Positions 13,402 through 13,778 of a stretch of DNA of 13,778 nt are shown here, in pieces; within the stretch, counting starts at the first letter, position 1, and every line of letters starts with the position of its first letter. The stretch comes from CALKKN01 sp050118555. Lineage in GTDB: Bacteria > Pseudomonadota > Gammaproteobacteria > Xanthomonadales > SZUA-36. The stretch is from NCBI GenBank assembly GCA_050118555.1, contig JASFKQ010000088.1:1-13778 (forward strand). Reading direction: 5' to 3'. The notes under the pieces are model-generated. The model saw nothing but the letters and a program-made list of their open reading frames with translations. It ran no database searches and was not told where the DNA came from. The position numbers were made by a program, and so were the translations under genes.

Positions 13402-13778
13402 AATCGCGGCCAACGGCCGCTCCTACGGGGGCATACTGGAACCCGCCGTAGGACCGAGCTTTGCTCGGGATAGCCTGCGGCGGCCCCGCGGACGAATCGC
13501 GGCCAACGGCCGCTCCTACGAGGGCATACCGGAACCCGCCGTAGGACCGAGCTTTGCTCGGGATCGACTTGGGTGGCCCCGTGACCCAATCGCGACCAAC
13601 GGTCGCTCCTACGGGGGCATAACGAAACCCGCCGTAGGACCGAGCTTTGCTCGGGATCGACTTGGGTGGCCCCGTGGACCAATCGCGACCAACGGTCGCT
13701 CCTACGGGGGCATACTGGAACCCGCCGTAGGACCGAGCTTTGCTCGGGATAGACTTGGGTGGCCCCGTGACCCAATCG
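13402..13778. repeat. 93-bp tandem array of paired REP hairpins
   Basis: The segment AATCGCG recurs at 13402, 13495, 13588 and 13681, and AATCG again at 13774, giving an exact period of 93 with four full units and a fifth cut by the window end. Each unit has two 24-base REPs. REP A lies inverted (13403-13426 in unit 1), with stem GCGGCC-AAC-GGCCGC and a TCCTAC tail. REP B lies forward (13448-13471), with a GTAGGA head, stem CCGAGC-TTT-GCTCGG and GGGAT. TCCTACGG of A is the reverse complement of CCGTAGGA of B, so they can also form an outer stem. In units 3 and 4 the A stem reads GCGACC-AAC-GGTCGC. The array follows dnaQ by 25 bases. No gene is seen in it. Confidence 0.95.

Noticed and set aside
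12465..13775. Minus-strand frame of 436 codons with 31-residue repeats
   Set aside because: The repeats are simply the 93-bp array (31 codons) read through, and the rest is antisense to dnaQ and the REPIN. No ribosome site or family features.
13402..13778. CRISPR array
   Set aside because: The 93-bp units are near-identical over their entire length with no unique spacers, and no cas genes are present.

Overview
The window looks like chromosomal DNA from a GC-rich gammaproteobacterium, possibly an uncultured or Chromatiales/Xanthomonadales-like lineage. The strongest argument is the right half: the order mltD, gloB, yafS-like methyltransferase, rnhA, dnaQ is a classic gammaproteobacterial neighbourhood, also seen in E. 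coli. REP-type palindromes with a GTGGGA or GTAGGA head fit the same group. The species cannot be named from sequence alone. No rRNA, tRNA, CRISPR array, transposase or phage gene was found.

Left part (1-7965), a stress and RNA-repair flavoured region. A stand-alone quinol-dependent nitric oxide reductase (norB/qNOR) sits behind a good candidate sigma-54 promoter. A gap of about 350 bases and a small unknown membrane protein follow. Next come a site-2-type M50 protease with a CBS pair (minus strand) and, divergent from it, a Host_attach family protein. The space between these two holds a palindrome with FNR/Anr-like geometry. Then follow the RNA ligase RtcB and its activator archease in one minus-strand operon, and the divergent GTP cyclohydrolase folE2. 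I infer, without proof, that part of this block answers nitric oxide or low oxygen and combines NO removal, membrane proteolysis, translation rescue and RNA repair.

Middle part (7966-10580). A 28-bp perfect inverted repeat built from the unit GGGGTCAGAGTAAA separates folE2 from a convergent peptidoglycan pair, mltD followed 3 nt later by an M23 peptidase. One extra copy of the repeat unit supplies the last codons and stop of the M23 gene. The pair has its own sigma-70 type promoter directly after gloB.

Right part (10581-13778). gloB (minus) diverges from a yafS-like methyltransferase, followed by rnhA and dnaQ on the plus strand. A perfect 25-bp REP doublet (REPIN) lies between rnhA and dnaQ. 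After dnaQ the window runs into a strictly periodic 93-bp tandem array, four full units plus the start of a fifth. Each unit carries two different REP hairpins facing each other, and one stem shows a compensatory G:C to A:T change between units. The repeats are the most unusual sequence structure here; the genes are mostly recognisable families.
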